This document shows positions 17,736-27,443 of a stretch of DNA of 64,000 nucleotides, piece after piece (positions within the stretch are counted from its first letter, which is position 1; every line of letters starts with the position of its first letter). The position numbers and the translations under genes were made by a program. The DNA comes from Vulcanimicrobiota bacterium (GTDB taxonomy: Bacteria; Vulcanimicrobiota; Vulcanimicrobiia; Vulcanimicrobiales; Vulcanimicrobiaceae), in assembly GCA_027452165.1 (NCBI GenBank), contig DAIDGX010000008.1, forward strand, positions 1-64,000, read 5' to 3'. The notes beneath the pieces were generated by a model. The model was not told the origin of the DNA. It worked only from the letters and a program-made list of their open reading frames with translations, and ran no database searches.

Positions 17736-20700
17736 CTGAACTTCGCATCGTTCGGAGCGCGGTACGAGAAAGTCATCACGTTTCTCGTGGCGGTGCTCAC
17801 CATTCTCGGCGTCTTCGCCTACGTCTCCATACCTGCGAGCATCTTTCCGACGATGACCTTCGCGCGCATCGACGTGGTCGCCGACGTTGGCAACCTGCCG
17901 CCCGATCAGGTGCGCGTTGCGGTCTCCGTTCCGCTCGAGCGGGCGTTTCAGGGATTGCCGTCGGTAACGCGCGTGTTGACCACTTCCTCGCAGGGCAGCG
18001 CCGAGTTCGTCGTCGAGTTCGATCCGAAGACGAGCGTGCAGGCCGACTTGACCTTCGTCAATCAGGCGATCGCACAGTCGCGCTCGGCGCTTCCGCCGAA
18101 CGTTGACGTACAAGCGAATATCATCAATCCAAACAGCGAACCGATCGTTTCTTATGCGCTCACCTCGAAGGTGATGTCACAGACGCTCCTCCACGAACTC
18201 GCCGTGCAGTCGATGGTCCCTCGTTTCTACGGCGTTGCGGGCCTCGCGCGCGTCTCGGTCGCGGGCGGTCCGCAACGTGAGTATCACGTGATGCTCGATC
18301 CGAGCGCGCTCGCACAGTACGGTCTCACCGCCGCCGACGTCTCGCAAGCCGTGGGAGAGGCGACGAGCGTCACTGCGGTCGGCCTGCACGTGCGGCACTT
18401 CGTACGCAATGTCGTTGTCGTCGATGCGGGCATTCGAACCGCCGCGCAACTCGCTCGTATCGAGATTCCGACGCCGAAACACGTTGCGGTGCCGCTCGCG
18501 GCACTCGGAACCGTCGCACTCGGCGTCGCGCCCGAGACCGATCAAGTGAGTTTTGATGCGAAACACTCGGTGATCCTTAGCTTCTATGCACTGCCTGGCG
18601 CGGATGCGGTCAAGATGGCCGACGGCATCGCGACGCGCGCAAAGACGATCGGTGCCGCCCTCCCGGCGCAGACCTCGCTCGTGAAATTTTGGGATCAGAC
18701 CACGCTCGTCAAGGAGTCGCAGAGCTCGCTGCGCGACGCGATCCTGATCGGCGCATTCCTTGCGATTCTCGTGATCCTTTTGTTTTTGCGTAATCTGCGA
18801 ATGACGCTCGTCGCGGCGATCGTGATTCCGCTCGCGATGTCGATCGCGATTTTTTTCATGGGTATCGAAGGACAAACGCTTAACCTCATGAGCGTCGGTG
18901 GGCTCGCCATCGCGGTCGGCCTCATCATCGACGATGCGATCGTTGTCATCGAGAACATCGCGCGCAATCATTTCGAGAATCGAAATCGGCCCATGTCGGC
19001 GATCGTACATGACGCGATGTCGCAAATCGGCGGCGCGATGGCCGCTTCGACCACCACGACGGTAGTCGTCTTTGTCCCGCTCGCGCTGCTCTCGGGCGTG
19101 AGCGGATTCTTCTTTCGCGCGCTCGCCCTCACGCTCTCGACCGCGCTCATTGTTTCGCTCGCGCTCGCGCTCTTTGTCGCGCCGGTGCTCGCCAAGTGGC
19201 TGGTACGGCCAAAAGATCAGGATCACGAGGGCCACACCGATGCGATCGGCCGCGTGCTCGAACGTTACGAACCCTTGCTGCGCTGGTCGCTCGCGCGTCG
19301 CGCCGTGATCTACGCGGCCTCCGGTGTCGTGCTCGTCATTACCGTGCTGCTGCTGTCGCGACTGCCGAGCGACTTTCTGCCGAAACTTGACGAGGGGCAA
19401 TTCGAGATCTCGTATCAGATGCCAGTCGGCACGAGTCTCGCGGCGACGGATCGAGCGGCGACGCAGATGGAACGCGTCGTGAAACGCGATCCGGCGGTCG
19501 TAGCGGTGGGCCGTTGGACCGGGCTCGACACCAATGGTTATTCGCCGACGCCGCAAAATAGCGGCACGATCCGCGTGCAATTGAAGCCCGCAAACGAGCG
19601 CGCATCCTACGATGTGGTCAGCAATCGCCTACGCGACGAGCTGGCGGAGCTCGTACCGTCGGCACAATTTGACTTTCACCAGATTCTCGAAGACATGATC
19701 AACGACGTCTCCGGCGCGCCGGCGCCGCTCGAGATATCGATCATCGGCCCGGATCAGGCAACGCTCGTGAAATACGCGAACGCGATCGCCGAAAAACTCG
19801 GCGGCGTTCCTGGCGTAGCGGACGTTTTCTCTGGCGTCGTCTATACCGATCCTACGATTCGGGTCGCGCCGAACGGGCGGATGCTCTCCGAACTCGGCTG
19901 GCAGCCGTCCTCGCTCGCCGATGCGCTTGCCGCGTCGCAGCAAGGATCGGTCGCGGCGAACCTTCCGGGACCATACAATCTGATTCCGGTACGCGTCGCG
20001 GTCGATGGCGGCGGCGCGCTCGGCGGCGGGAACGTGATTTCGCCAAACGGCCCCGTGGCCCTCAACGCGATTTCGCGCCTTGCGCCCGCGCATCTCGCCA
20101 CCTCGATCTTCGAAGAGAACGGTGCGCGCTTGATCCGCATCACCGCAAGCATCAACGGGGCTAGTCTCTCCTCGGTCGTTGCGGGGATCGACAACGTACT
20201 TGCGCAGGCGCAGCTTCCGCCCGGCTATACCACGCGTATCGGCGGCGAGTATCGCGCGCAGCAGCAATCGTTCCGGCAGTTCGCAACCGTGATCGCGATC
20301 GCGGTCGTGTTGGTCTTTGCGGTGATGCTTGCGACGTTCCGTTCGTTCCGCCTGCCGCTCGTGATCCTCACCGCGATCCCGCTCGCGCTCATCGGCGTCG
20401 CGCTCGGTCTCTTCGTCACCGGGACGCCGTTCAACGTCTCGTCCTTCATGGGACTGTTGCTGCTCGTCGGAATCGTGGTGAAGAACGGCATTCTGCTCAT
20501 CGACGTTGCGAATCAACGTCGCCAGGCGGGCGATAGCGTGGAGGAAGCGCTCGTCGTCGCGGGACGCACGCGCTTGCGTCCGATCCTGATGACCACTTTT
20601 GCGGCGATCGGCGGTTTGCTGCCGCTCGCACTCGGGATCGGTTCCGGTGCGGCGATGGAGCGGCCGCTCGCGATCGCGGTGATCGGCGGTCTCTCGACCG

Positions 20701-20774
20701 CAACGGCGTTTACGCTGGTCGTGATCCCCGTGCTCTACGCCGGCTTCGCCGGACGCCGGGAGGTACAGGCATGA
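17736..20774 (+). CDS. RND-family efflux permease, likely CTG start
   Basis: The protein is an inner-membrane proton-driven exporter of about 1012 aa, the pump of a tripartite system. It has the usual two-fold layout: helix 1, large periplasmic loop, helices 2-7, second loop, helices 8-12. The proton-relay Asp pair is in LIIDDAIVVIENIARNHFEN, and the helix-10 Lys in GIVVKNGILLIDVANQRR. The normal N-terminus (NFASFGARYEKVITFLVAVL) is in frame only from CTG 17736. The next gene overlaps by ATGA and encodes a TolC-like channel, then a membrane-fusion protein. It lies downstream of a two-component pair. Substrate (drug or metal) is not readable. Confidence 0.93.
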   Translation: MNFASFGARYEKVITFLVAVLTILGVFAYVSIPASIFPTMTFARIDVVADVGNLPPDQVRVAVSVPLERAFQGLPSVTRVLTTSSQGSAEFVVEFDPKTSVQADLTFVNQAIAQSRSALPPNVDVQANIINPNSEPIVSYALTSKVMSQTLLHELAVQSMVPRFYGVAGLARVSVAGGPQREYHVMLDPSALAQYGLTAADVSQAVGEATSVTAVGLHVRHFVRNVVVVDAGIRTAAQLARIEIPTPKHVAVPLAALGTVALGVAPETDQVSFDAKHSVILSFYALPGADAVKMADGIATRAKTIGAALPAQTSLVKFWDQTTLVKESQSSLRDAILIGAFLAILVILLFLRNLRMTLVAAIVIPLAMSIAIFFMGIEGQTLNLMSVGGLAIAVGLIIDDAIVVIENIARNHFENRNRPMSAIVHDAMSQIGGAMAASTTTTVVVFVPLALLSGVSGFFFRALALTLSTALIVSLALALFVAPVLAKWLVRPKDQDHEGHTDAIGRVLERYEPLLRWSLARRAVIYAASGVVLVITVLLLSRLPSDFLPKLDEGQFEISYQMPVGTSLAATDRAATQMERVVKRDPAVVAVGRWTGLDTNGYSPTPQNSGTIRVQLKPANERASYDVVSNRLRDELAELVPSAQFDFHQILEDMINDVSGAPAPLEISIIGPDQATLVKYANAIAEKLGGVPGVADVFSGVVYTDPTIRVAPNGRMLSELGWQPSSLADALAASQQGSVAANLPGPYNLIPVRVAVDGGGALGGGNVISPNGPVALNAISRLAPAHLATSIFEENGARLIRITASINGASLSSVVAGIDNVLAQAQLPPGYTTRIGGEYRAQQQSFRQFATVIAIAVVLVFAVMLATFRSFRLPLVILTAIPLALIGVALGLFVTGTPFNVSSFMGLLLLVGIVVKNGILLIDVANQRRQAGDSVEEALVVAGRTRLRPILMTTFAAIGGLLPLALGIGSGAAMERPLAIAVIGGLSTATAFTLVVIPVLYAGFAGRREVQA

Positions 20775-21997
20775 TTCACGGGTTGATTCTCGGCGTCGTC
20801 ATCGAGGGCTTTGCGAAGGTGACGCTCGCCGGCGCGGAACGCGCTGCGATCGCGCACTCGCCCGATGTCGCCGCCGCGACGGCGAAGGTGGACGAAGCGC
20901 GGGCGCTCTTCGATGCGGCGCGGGCATCGTACGGACCGGCGCTCAGCGCAAACTATGCCGAAGCGCCGCAGGGCGGCAACGCGCCGGGCGAGACGATCGC
21001 ACAGCGCTTGACGACCGTCGGCGCGCAGGTAACGCTTGGCGATCTGCTCGCCTATGCGCCCGCGGTCTCGCAGGCCAACGCGGTGCTGCGCGGTGCGCAG
21101 TTCGATCTGGCGAACGCGCAACGTGCCGAGCGCATCGCGGTGATTGGTGAGTATTACGGCGCACTCGCCGCGCACGCGCGCCTGGCCGCGCGTGCGGCGG
21201 CGCTTGCGGCGGCACGTTCCGACGAGCGCGCCGCGACGCTGCGCTATCGTGCGGGCGACGTCCCGAAGCTCGACGTTGTGCGGGCCGAGGTGGCGGTCTC
21301 GGAGGCCCAGGCTGCGCGCGCGCTCGCTCAAGCCGATGTGCAGAATGCGGATGAAACGCTTGCAACGGAACTCGGCATCGACGCCACGCAGCTTGCGAGC
21401 GTCGCGTCAGGCGGCTCGCCGCTGTCGATGCGTGCGCCCGATCCCGCGCAAGCGGTGCACGCCGCGCTTGCGGCGCGCCCCGAGATCGCCTCTGCGAGAG
21501 CGAACGTTGCGGCCGAAGAGCATGCGGTAGCCGTGGCGCAGCGTGGCGGCCTGCCGTTGCTCACGGTGAGTGCGGGGATGACGAGCGGCGTGGACACGGG
21601 AATCGCCGTGCATGGCCCGAGCGTCAATGCGTCGCTCTCGCTGCCGATCGGCGGTGCCGCGCACGATCGCGTGCTCGCGGAACGCGCACGGCTCGCCCTG
21701 GCACAAGCACTGCTCGAGAAGACGGAGCGCGCGGTGCGCATCGAAGTTGGCGCGGCTGCACGCTCGCTTGCAGCGCAGGAGAGCGCGTTCGTCGCCGCCG
21801 AGCGTGCGTTGCACGAAGCGAAGGCCGAGGTAATTGCAACGCAGATCGGCTATCGCAGCGGCGCGAGCTCGAGTCTCGACGTGGAATCGGCCCGCGCAAC
21901 CTATGCGCAGGCCCTCGGTGCGGAGATTACGGCGCGCTACGGTCTCGCGCAGGCTGAAGCGACCTTGCAGTTGGAGATCGGGGAGAGTCATGGCTAG
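20771..21997 (+). CDS. TolC-like outer-membrane efflux protein
   Basis: The 408-aa protein is the outer-membrane channel of the tripartite pump. It shows two long Ala/Glu/Arg-rich helical repeats of OEP type. The first half has VAAATAKVDEARALFDAAR and RYRAGDVPKLDVVRAEVAVS; the second repeats as ARANVAAEEHAVAVAQRG and YRSGASSSLDVESARATYAQA. The N-terminal export signal is short and weak (MIHGLILGVVIEG), which is unusual. It overlaps the pump gene (ATGA) and the fusion-protein gene (8 nt), so the three are translated as one unit. Confidence 0.88.
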   Translation: MIHGLILGVVIEGFAKVTLAGAERAAIAHSPDVAAATAKVDEARALFDAARASYGPALSANYAEAPQGGNAPGETIAQRLTTVGAQVTLGDLLAYAPAVSQANAVLRGAQFDLANAQRAERIAVIGEYYGALAAHARLAARAAALAAARSDERAATLRYRAGDVPKLDVVRAEVAVSEAQAARALAQADVQNADETLATELGIDATQLASVASGGSPLSMRAPDPAQAVHAALAARPEIASARANVAAEEHAVAVAQRGGLPLLTVSAGMTSGVDTGIAVHGPSVNASLSLPIGGAAHDRVLAERARLALAQALLEKTERAVRIEVGAAARSLAAQESAFVAAERALHEAKAEVIATQIGYRSGASSSLDVESARATYAQALGAEITARYGLAQAEATLQLEIGESHG

Positions 21998-23150
21998 ATG
22001 GATCTGGTGGGTGCTCGGTGCGGTGGCGGCGATCGGTGGCGCTATCGCGTTCCTGCATCGCACGCCGCCCGCGACGACGAGCCCGGATCCGGGCGTCTCG
22101 GTACCGCTTGCGATCGTGCGCTACGGCCCATTCGCCGTCGTGCTCGACGAAGCCGGACACATCGGCGCACCCTCGGGCACGCAGTCGCAGCTCGTATTTT
22201 CAAACGCGGGCGTGTTAGGCGCGGTCTACGTTCACGTAGGCGAGCGCGTTCAGGCGGGGCAGGCGCTCGCGGTGCTCGAGACCCGTCCGCTTGCGCTCGC
22301 GGCGCAACAGGCGGCGGCCGATGCGCAGGTGGCTGCGGCGCAAGCGCAGGCTGCCGCAGTCGATAAATATTCGACGCAGCTTTCTGTCGATCGCGCCGCG
22401 CTCGCGCGCGCCCGGCATCTCTACGCGGCGGGCGTCGCGGCCGAGAAAGAGGTTCAGAGTGCGCGTGCACAGCTCGCCGCCGACGAAGCCGCCGCGCAGG
22501 GCGCGAGCGCGGATCGCCGTGCCGCGCAGGCGCAGGCGCAATCGGCCGACGCGCGCGCGGTGCTCGCGTCGACGATGCTTGCGAACGCAACCCTGCGCGC
22601 TCCGACCGCGGGTGTCGTGACCGCAATCATGCGTCGCGCGGGTGAAGGCGTCGATCCCTCGACGCCGGTGATCGCGCTCGGGCCGCCGTCGCAGGGCGAC
22701 GTGACGCTCGCGGTGCCGTCGGGCGACGCCGCTCAGATCGCGGTCGGCGATCCGGCACGCATAATTGTCGGCACGGAACGCGCGGGCGGACGCGTGACCG
22801 CGGTCGTTCCCGCGGTCGATCCCGCCACGCAGGCCGCGACCGTCGTGCTCTCGGGCGCGCCCGCCGACGCCGTCGCGGGCAGTGCGGTGCGCGCGCGCAT
22901 CACGGTCGCACACGTCCACGGATTGCTCGTGCCCGAGAGCGCGATCGTCGCAGATCCGCAGAGTGGCAAGACCGTACTCTTTGTGCAGCAGAAGCAGAAG
23001 GACGGCAGGACGAAGTTTGCCGAGCGCGCCGTGCATGTCGCGCACGAAGACGGCACGACCGCCGAGCTCCGCGACGGCGTGCATGCGGGCGATCGCATCG
23101 CCGCCGAGGGCGCGTTCGACCTCCTCGCGCCTGCGGGCGGCGGCGGCTAG
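21990..23150 (+). CDS. RND efflux periplasmic adaptor (membrane-fusion protein)
   Basis: The 386-aa adaptor is anchored by one N-terminal helix (ARWIWWVLGAVAAIGGAIAFL) and links the pump to the outer channel. A lipoyl-like half (VHVGERVQAGQALAVLETRP) is followed by an Ala/Gln-rich coiled-coil hairpin (about 115-190), the second lipoyl half (ATLRAPTAGVVTAIMRRAGEG) and beta-barrel segments. The ATG at 21990 is chosen; the frame is open further upstream but only inside the TolC gene. The gene order pump-channel-adaptor is less common than adaptor first. The stop shares a CTAG with the convergent permease gene. Confidence 0.92.
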   Translation: MARWIWWVLGAVAAIGGAIAFLHRTPPATTSPDPGVSVPLAIVRYGPFAVVLDEAGHIGAPSGTQSQLVFSNAGVLGAVYVHVGERVQAGQALAVLETRPLALAAQQAAADAQVAAAQAQAAAVDKYSTQLSVDRAALARARHLYAAGVAAEKEVQSARAQLAADEAAAQGASADRRAAQAQAQSADARAVLASTMLANATLRAPTAGVVTAIMRRAGEGVDPSTPVIALGPPSQGDVTLAVPSGDAAQIAVGDPARIIVGTERAGGRVTAVVPAVDPATQAATVVLSGAPADAVAGSAVRARITVAHVHGLLVPESAIVADPQSGKTVLFVQQKQKDGRTKFAERAVHVAHEDGTTAELRDGVHAGDRIAAEGAFDLLAPAGGGG

Positions 23151-24553
23151 GGTGATGCGGGCGGCGTGTTGCGGGTGAGCGTGCGGAGGTGCGATTTGCG
23201 GTAGCCGTATGTTGCGTAGATCGCGATGCCGATTACGAACCATACGCCGAAGCGAATCCACGTCGGCAGCGAGAGTCCGGTGATGAGGTAGAGGCACGAG
23301 CCCGCGCCGAGAATCGAAAAAAGCCACACGGCGGGAGCGCGAAACGGACGCGGCGCGTCGGGTTCGATGATACGCAAAACGAGTACGCCCACACAAACGA
23401 TTGCGAACGCGGCGAGCGTACCGATGTTCACGAGCGTCAGCAACTGATCGAGCGGAAGCGCGGCGGCCAGCACGGCGACGACCGCGCCCGTGATCATCGT
23501 CATCGTGGCGGGCGTGCGAAAACGCGGATGCACGCGTGCGACGCTCTCGGGCAAGAGCCGGTCGCGGGACATGACGTAGAAGATGCGCACCTGGCCAAGG
23601 AGCGAGGTGAGCATCACCGTGGTGTTGCCGGCGAGCCCACCGAGCGCGACGAGCCAATAGGCGGCCGGATTCCGCGTTGCAGCGCTCAGCGCATCGAGCA
23701 TCGCGGCACCGTCACTGAGCTTGCCGAACGGCAGCGCGGCGACGGTGAAGAAGGTGAGGGCGATGTACAGGAGCGTCCCAATGATGAGCGCGAGCACGAT
23801 TGCGAACGGCACGTGTTTGACCGGGTCGTGCGCCTCTTCCGAGGCGACGGTCACCGTGTCGAAACCGATGTAGGCGAAGAAGACGAGCGCGGAGCTCGCC
23901 AAGATGCCGTGCCAACCGAACGGTGCGACGGGGTGGAGGTTCGCGGGGTGAACCGCATGGATCGTTGCGACGATGAAGACGAGCATCGTGACGATCTGAA
24001 AGACGACGAGCGTCGCGTTGACGCTCGCCGATTCACGAATGCCGACGGCGATCAGCAGCGTGATCGCAAGGACGGAGAGCGACGCGACGACGTCGATCTG
24101 CCCCGACATGATCGCTCCCGTCTGCGCCCAGTGCGGCAGCGTGATGCCAAGCTGCCCGAGCAGGTGTTGTGCGTAGTCCGACCACGAGGCGGCGGTCGGT
24201 GCGACCGAGAGTCCGTACTCGAGCACGAGATCCCACCCGATCACCCACGCGACGATCTCGCCGAGCGTCGCGTAAGCGTAGGTGTAGGCGCTTCCCGCGA
24301 CCGGGACCATCGACGCAAACTCCGCGTAGCAGAGCGCGACGCAGAGGCTCACGAGTCCGGAGATGCCGAACGCGACGATGACGCCGGGACCCGCGACGTG
24401 CGCGCCCGCGCCGATGGTCGGAAAGATGCCGCCGAGCATGGTGCCGAGTCCGATCGCGGTAAGCGCCGGCCATCCGAGCGCGCGACGCAGCTTGGGGGCG
24501 TCGCTTTCGGGAGTGCTCCATGCAAGCGGCTGCCGGGCGAAGAGCCCCTTCAA
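23147..24553 (-). CDS. APC-family amino acid permease (cationic amino acid transporter type)
   Basis: The 468-aa membrane protein has 12 or more helices. MKGLFARQPLAW and ALGWPALTAIGLGTMLGGIF match the N-terminus of YfnA/CAT transporters, with the substrate-binding GxG turn in helix 1. AYIGFDTVTVASEEAHDPVK is the helix-6 signature. It probably imports an amino acid by proton symport. It overlaps the aldehyde dehydrogenase gene by ATGA (24550-24553), so both form one minus-strand unit. The C-terminal helices near GYRKSHLRTL are intact. Confidence 0.92.
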   Translation of the reverse strand: MKGLFARQPLAWSTPESDAPKLRRALGWPALTAIGLGTMLGGIFPTIGAGAHVAGPGVIVAFGISGLVSLCVALCYAEFASMVPVAGSAYTYAYATLGEIVAWVIGWDLVLEYGLSVAPTAASWSDYAQHLLGQLGITLPHWAQTGAIMSGQIDVVASLSVLAITLLIAVGIRESASVNATLVVFQIVTMLVFIVATIHAVHPANLHPVAPFGWHGILASSALVFFAYIGFDTVTVASEEAHDPVKHVPFAIVLALIIGTLLYIALTFFTVAALPFGKLSDGAAMLDALSAATRNPAAYWLVALGGLAGNTTVMLTSLLGQVRIFYVMSRDRLLPESVARVHPRFRTPATMTMITGAVVAVLAAALPLDQLLTLVNIGTLAAFAIVCVGVLVLRIIEPDAPRPFRAPAVWLFSILGAGSCLYLITGLSLPTWIRFGVWFVIGIAIYATYGYRKSHLRTLTRNTPPASP

Positions 24554-25929
24554 CGGTACTTCACCACGAGGGTCTTTAACTCGCTCATCTCGTCCATCGC
24601 GTAGCGCACGCCTTCACGGCCGAAGCCGCTCTCTTTGATGCCGCCGTAGGGGAAGTTATCGATGCGCAGCGTCGGATAGTCGTTGATGACGACGCCGCCC
24701 ACGTCGAGCCCATCGTAGGCGCGTGCGATCGCGCGCACGTCGTTCGTGAATACGCCCGCTTGTAAGCCGTAACGCGATGCGTTCGCGCGGGCGATCCCGT
24801 CGTCGAGATCGACGACCGCGGCGATCGTGGTGACGGGACCGAAGATCTCTTCGCATTCGACGAACATCTCGGGTGTGGTATCGGCAAGCAACGTCGGCGC
24901 GATGACGTCGCGTTCGCGCGTCCCGCCGCAAAGGAGCCGCGCTCCCGCGCTCGTCGCCTGTGCGATCCACGCCTGGACTCGGTCGGCCGCCGCGGTGTCG
25001 ATGAGCGGGCCGACGATCGTGTCGTCGTCGCTCGGATCGCCCGTCTTCAGCTTCGCGGTTTCGGCCAAGAACAGATTCAGAAAGGCGTCGTATCGCGTTC
25101 GCGCGACGAAGATGCGCTGCACTTTGATGCAGACTTGGCCGCTCTGCGCGAACGATCCGAGCGCGCAGCGCTGTGCCGCCCAGGCGAGATCGGCGTCGTC
25201 GCAGATGATCGCGGCCGCGTTGCCGCCGAGTTCGAGAGCGACGCGTTTACGACCGGCGATCGACTTCAGGTGCCAGCCAACCTTGCTCGACCCGGTGAAT
25301 GAAAGCATCGCGATGCGGTCGTCGGTTGCGAGCGCCTGCGCAACCTCGACCGGTGCGTGCAAGACGGTGAGCGCATCGGTGGGCCAACCGGCTGCGTGGA
25401 CGATCGTCGCTAGTTCGAAGGCGCAGAGTGGCGCCTGCGGCGGGGCCTTCAGCACGACCGGATTGCCTACCGCGATTGCGGGTGCGAGCTTGTGCGCAAC
25501 CAAATTTAGTGGAAAGTTGAACGGGGCGATGGCGCCGATCACGCCGACGGGGCGGCGTTCGACGAGTGCGGTGTACCCGACGCCCGCGCCCGTGACGTCG
25601 AGCGGAACGATCTCGCCTCCCGTTCGCGTCACCTCGTCGGCCGCGAGCGAGAAGGTCGAGACCGCGCGATCCACTTCGATGCGCGCGAAACGGCGTGGTT
25701 TCCCGGACTCGCGCACCATCAGCTCAGCGAGCCGTTCGCGCTCTTGCGCGAGCCGGGAGGCGATGCGACGCAAGATGGCTTGGCGTTCGTGGCGCGGCAA
25801 TGCCCCCACGACGGGGCGGCTACGGAGCGCCGCTGCAATAGCGGCGTCCACCTCGGCGGCGCCGGCCACTGGGACGCGCCCAACCTCGCGCGCATCCCAC
25901 GGGCTCGTGACGATCAGTTGCTCGGGCAT
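24550..25929 (-). CDS. NAD(P)-dependent aldehyde dehydrogenase
   Basis: The 459-aa enzyme oxidises an aldehyde to the acid. Key residues are visible: Asn in PFNFPLNLVAHK, Glu in VALELGGNAAA, Cys in SGQVCIKVQRIFV and the cofactor loop FTGSSKVGW. The QVCIKVQRI block is typical of the y4uC/phosphonoacetaldehyde/lactaldehyde group. ATG at 25929 is chosen (MPEQLIVTSPWD); the earlier ATG 26010 adds residues unlike the family. It is co-transcribed with a permease and divergent from a permease-aminotransferase-dehydrogenase row, so it may oxidise an amino-acid-derived semialdehyde such as succinate semialdehyde. Substrate is inference. Confidence 0.92.
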   Translation of the reverse strand: MPEQLIVTSPWDAREVGRVPVAGAAEVDAAIAAALRSRPVVGALPRHERQAILRRIASRLAQERERLAELMVRESGKPRRFARIEVDRAVSTFSLAADEVTRTGGEIVPLDVTGAGVGYTALVERRPVGVIGAIAPFNFPLNLVAHKLAPAIAVGNPVVLKAPPQAPLCAFELATIVHAAGWPTDALTVLHAPVEVAQALATDDRIAMLSFTGSSKVGWHLKSIAGRKRVALELGGNAAAIICDDADLAWAAQRCALGSFAQSGQVCIKVQRIFVARTRYDAFLNLFLAETAKLKTGDPSDDDTIVGPLIDTAAADRVQAWIAQATSAGARLLCGGTRERDVIAPTLLADTTPEMFVECEEIFGPVTTIAAVVDLDDGIARANASRYGLQAGVFTNDVRAIARAYDGLDVGGVVINDYPTLRIDNFPYGGIKESGFGREGVRYAMDEMSELKTLVVKYR

Positions 25930-26048
25930 AGGCGCATCTTTGCACGGCTGCCCGCTCCTGCCTTTGGTGTGTGCGACATAAATTTCCGAAAGTTTTGTTC
26001 GTTCATACATGGCCGGGCCCCACAGCCATGGGGTACGCTACGACGTGC

Positions 26049-27443
26049 ATGCAAGAGAAGACCCGTCTCCGTGGAGGCTCGCTTTCGTTTGTCGAGGTGC
26101 TGGCGGCCTCGGTTGCCCTGATCGGACTGAGCATGACGCCGGTGCTGATCGCGCCGTACATGTTCGGCGCCGCCGGCAATGCGTCGTGGCTCGCGTACGT
26201 CTTTGGCGGCGTGATGCTCTTGCTCGTTGCAATGAACCTGAACCAGTTTGCGCGGCGGGCCACCGGGGCGGGTTCGATGTTCCTCTATGCGGCGCAGGAG
26301 CTCGGGCCCGTGCTCGGGACGCTCGCCGGATGGAGCCTCGTGTGGGCGTACGTCTTCGTCGGGGCCTCGCAGTTCGGCGCGCAGGCGCTCTTTATTGGCC
26401 TGCTGGCCGCGACGTTCGGCGGAACCGTTCCGGCACTTGCGGTGATGCTCGGGCTCGGTCTGGTGTGCTGGCTGCTCGCGGTGCGCGACGTTGCGCTCTC
26501 GACCATCATCATGCTGGTGCTCGAGTCGATCTCGGTCGCGATCATCTGCGTGCTCGTCGCAATCGTCCTCTTTAAGCACGGGCCGCACGTCGATCTCGCG
26601 CAACTCCACCTGCAGGGCGCAAGTCATGCGAGCATCGGTCTCGGCATCGCGACCGCGATCTTTAGTTTTGTCGGGTTCGAGAGCGCGACCGCCTTCGGGG
26701 ACGAGGCGCGTAACCCGCTCGTTACGATTCCTCGTGCGGTCGTGTGGAGCGTGGTCGTGGCGGGCGCATTCTTCGTGCTCGTGATGTACACCGAGATCCT
26801 CGGTCTGCACGGGTCGAAGCCGTCGCTGGATCAGATGAGCGCGCCGCTATGGAATCTTGCCGATGCGGTTTCGGCCGGGTATCTCAAGATTCCGATCACC
26901 ATCGGCGCGATTTTCAGTTCGTTCTCGGTGGCGCTCGCGTGCGTGAACACGGCGGCACGCATCGTGCTGCCGATGGCGCAGAGCGGGTTGCTACCGCGTG
27001 GTCTCGGTGCGGTCCATCCGCGCTTTCGTACGCCGCACGTCGCGCTCGCCGTTACCGTCGCGATCATGTTCGCGATCGGCGTGGGCATGTACGCACTCCA
27101 TGTGGCGCCGATCGACATCTTCAACTATTGCGGCACGCTCAGCTCGTTGAGTTTCATCGCGGTCTACCTGCTGATCTCGGTCGCGGCACCGAAGTTTCTA
27201 AAGCGGATCGGTGAACTGCGCGCGATCGACGCGCTCGTAGCGGTGCTCTCATGCCTGTTTCTGGCCGGTACCGCCGTCACGCTCTTCTATCCCGTGCCGC
27301 CGGCGCCGACGACGTGGTTTCCCTATCTCTTCCTCGTCTATCTCGGGCTCGGGCTCGTACTTTATCGAACCTCGCTGCGCAACGCGCGCATCATCGCACC
27401 GGACGTTACCGCGGCGCAGCCCGCATCGGAGTCGAAGTCATGA
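26049..27443 (+). CDS. APC-family amino acid permease
   Basis: The 464-aa protein has about 12 membrane helices and the APC core. Helix 1 has FVEVLAASVALIGLSMTPV, and IFSFVGFESATAFGDEARNP is the helix-6 motif. It likely brings in the amino acid degraded by the next two genes. Start is uncertain: ATG 26049 gives a typical N-terminus (MQEKTRLRGG), with ATG 26028 also possible; neither has a strong ribosome binding site. It overlaps the aminotransferase gene by ATGA (27440-27443), so they are coupled. Confidence 0.9.
   Translation: MQEKTRLRGGSLSFVEVLAASVALIGLSMTPVLIAPYMFGAAGNASWLAYVFGGVMLLLVAMNLNQFARRATGAGSMFLYAAQELGPVLGTLAGWSLVWAYVFVGASQFGAQALFIGLLAATFGGTVPALAVMLGLGLVCWLLAVRDVALSTIIMLVLESISVAIICVLVAIVLFKHGPHVDLAQLHLQGASHASIGLGIATAIFSFVGFESATAFGDEARNPLVTIPRAVVWSVVVAGAFFVLVMYTEILGLHGSKPSLDQMSAPLWNLADAVSAGYLKIPITIGAIFSSFSVALACVNTAARIVLPMAQSGLLPRGLGAVHPRFRTPHVALAVTVAIMFAIGVGMYALHVAPIDIFNYCGTLSSLSFIAVYLLISVAAPKFLKRIGELRAIDALVAVLSCLFLAGTAVTLFYPVPPAPTTWFPYLFLVYLGLGLVLYRTSLRNARIIAPDVTAAQPASESKS

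Noticed and set aside
18177-19580. Minus-strand frame of 467 aa opposite the RND gene
   Set aside because: Arg/His-rich, no recognised motif, and fully antisense to a conserved pump; typical of GC-rich DNA.
23189-24604. Plus-strand frame of 471 aa opposite the permease
   Set aside because: Charged, low-complexity translation, antisense to a clear APC permease.
25930-26048. tRNA or small RNA in the divergent gap
   Set aside because: No cloverleaf, CCA end or strong terminator; it looks like ordinary promoter space.
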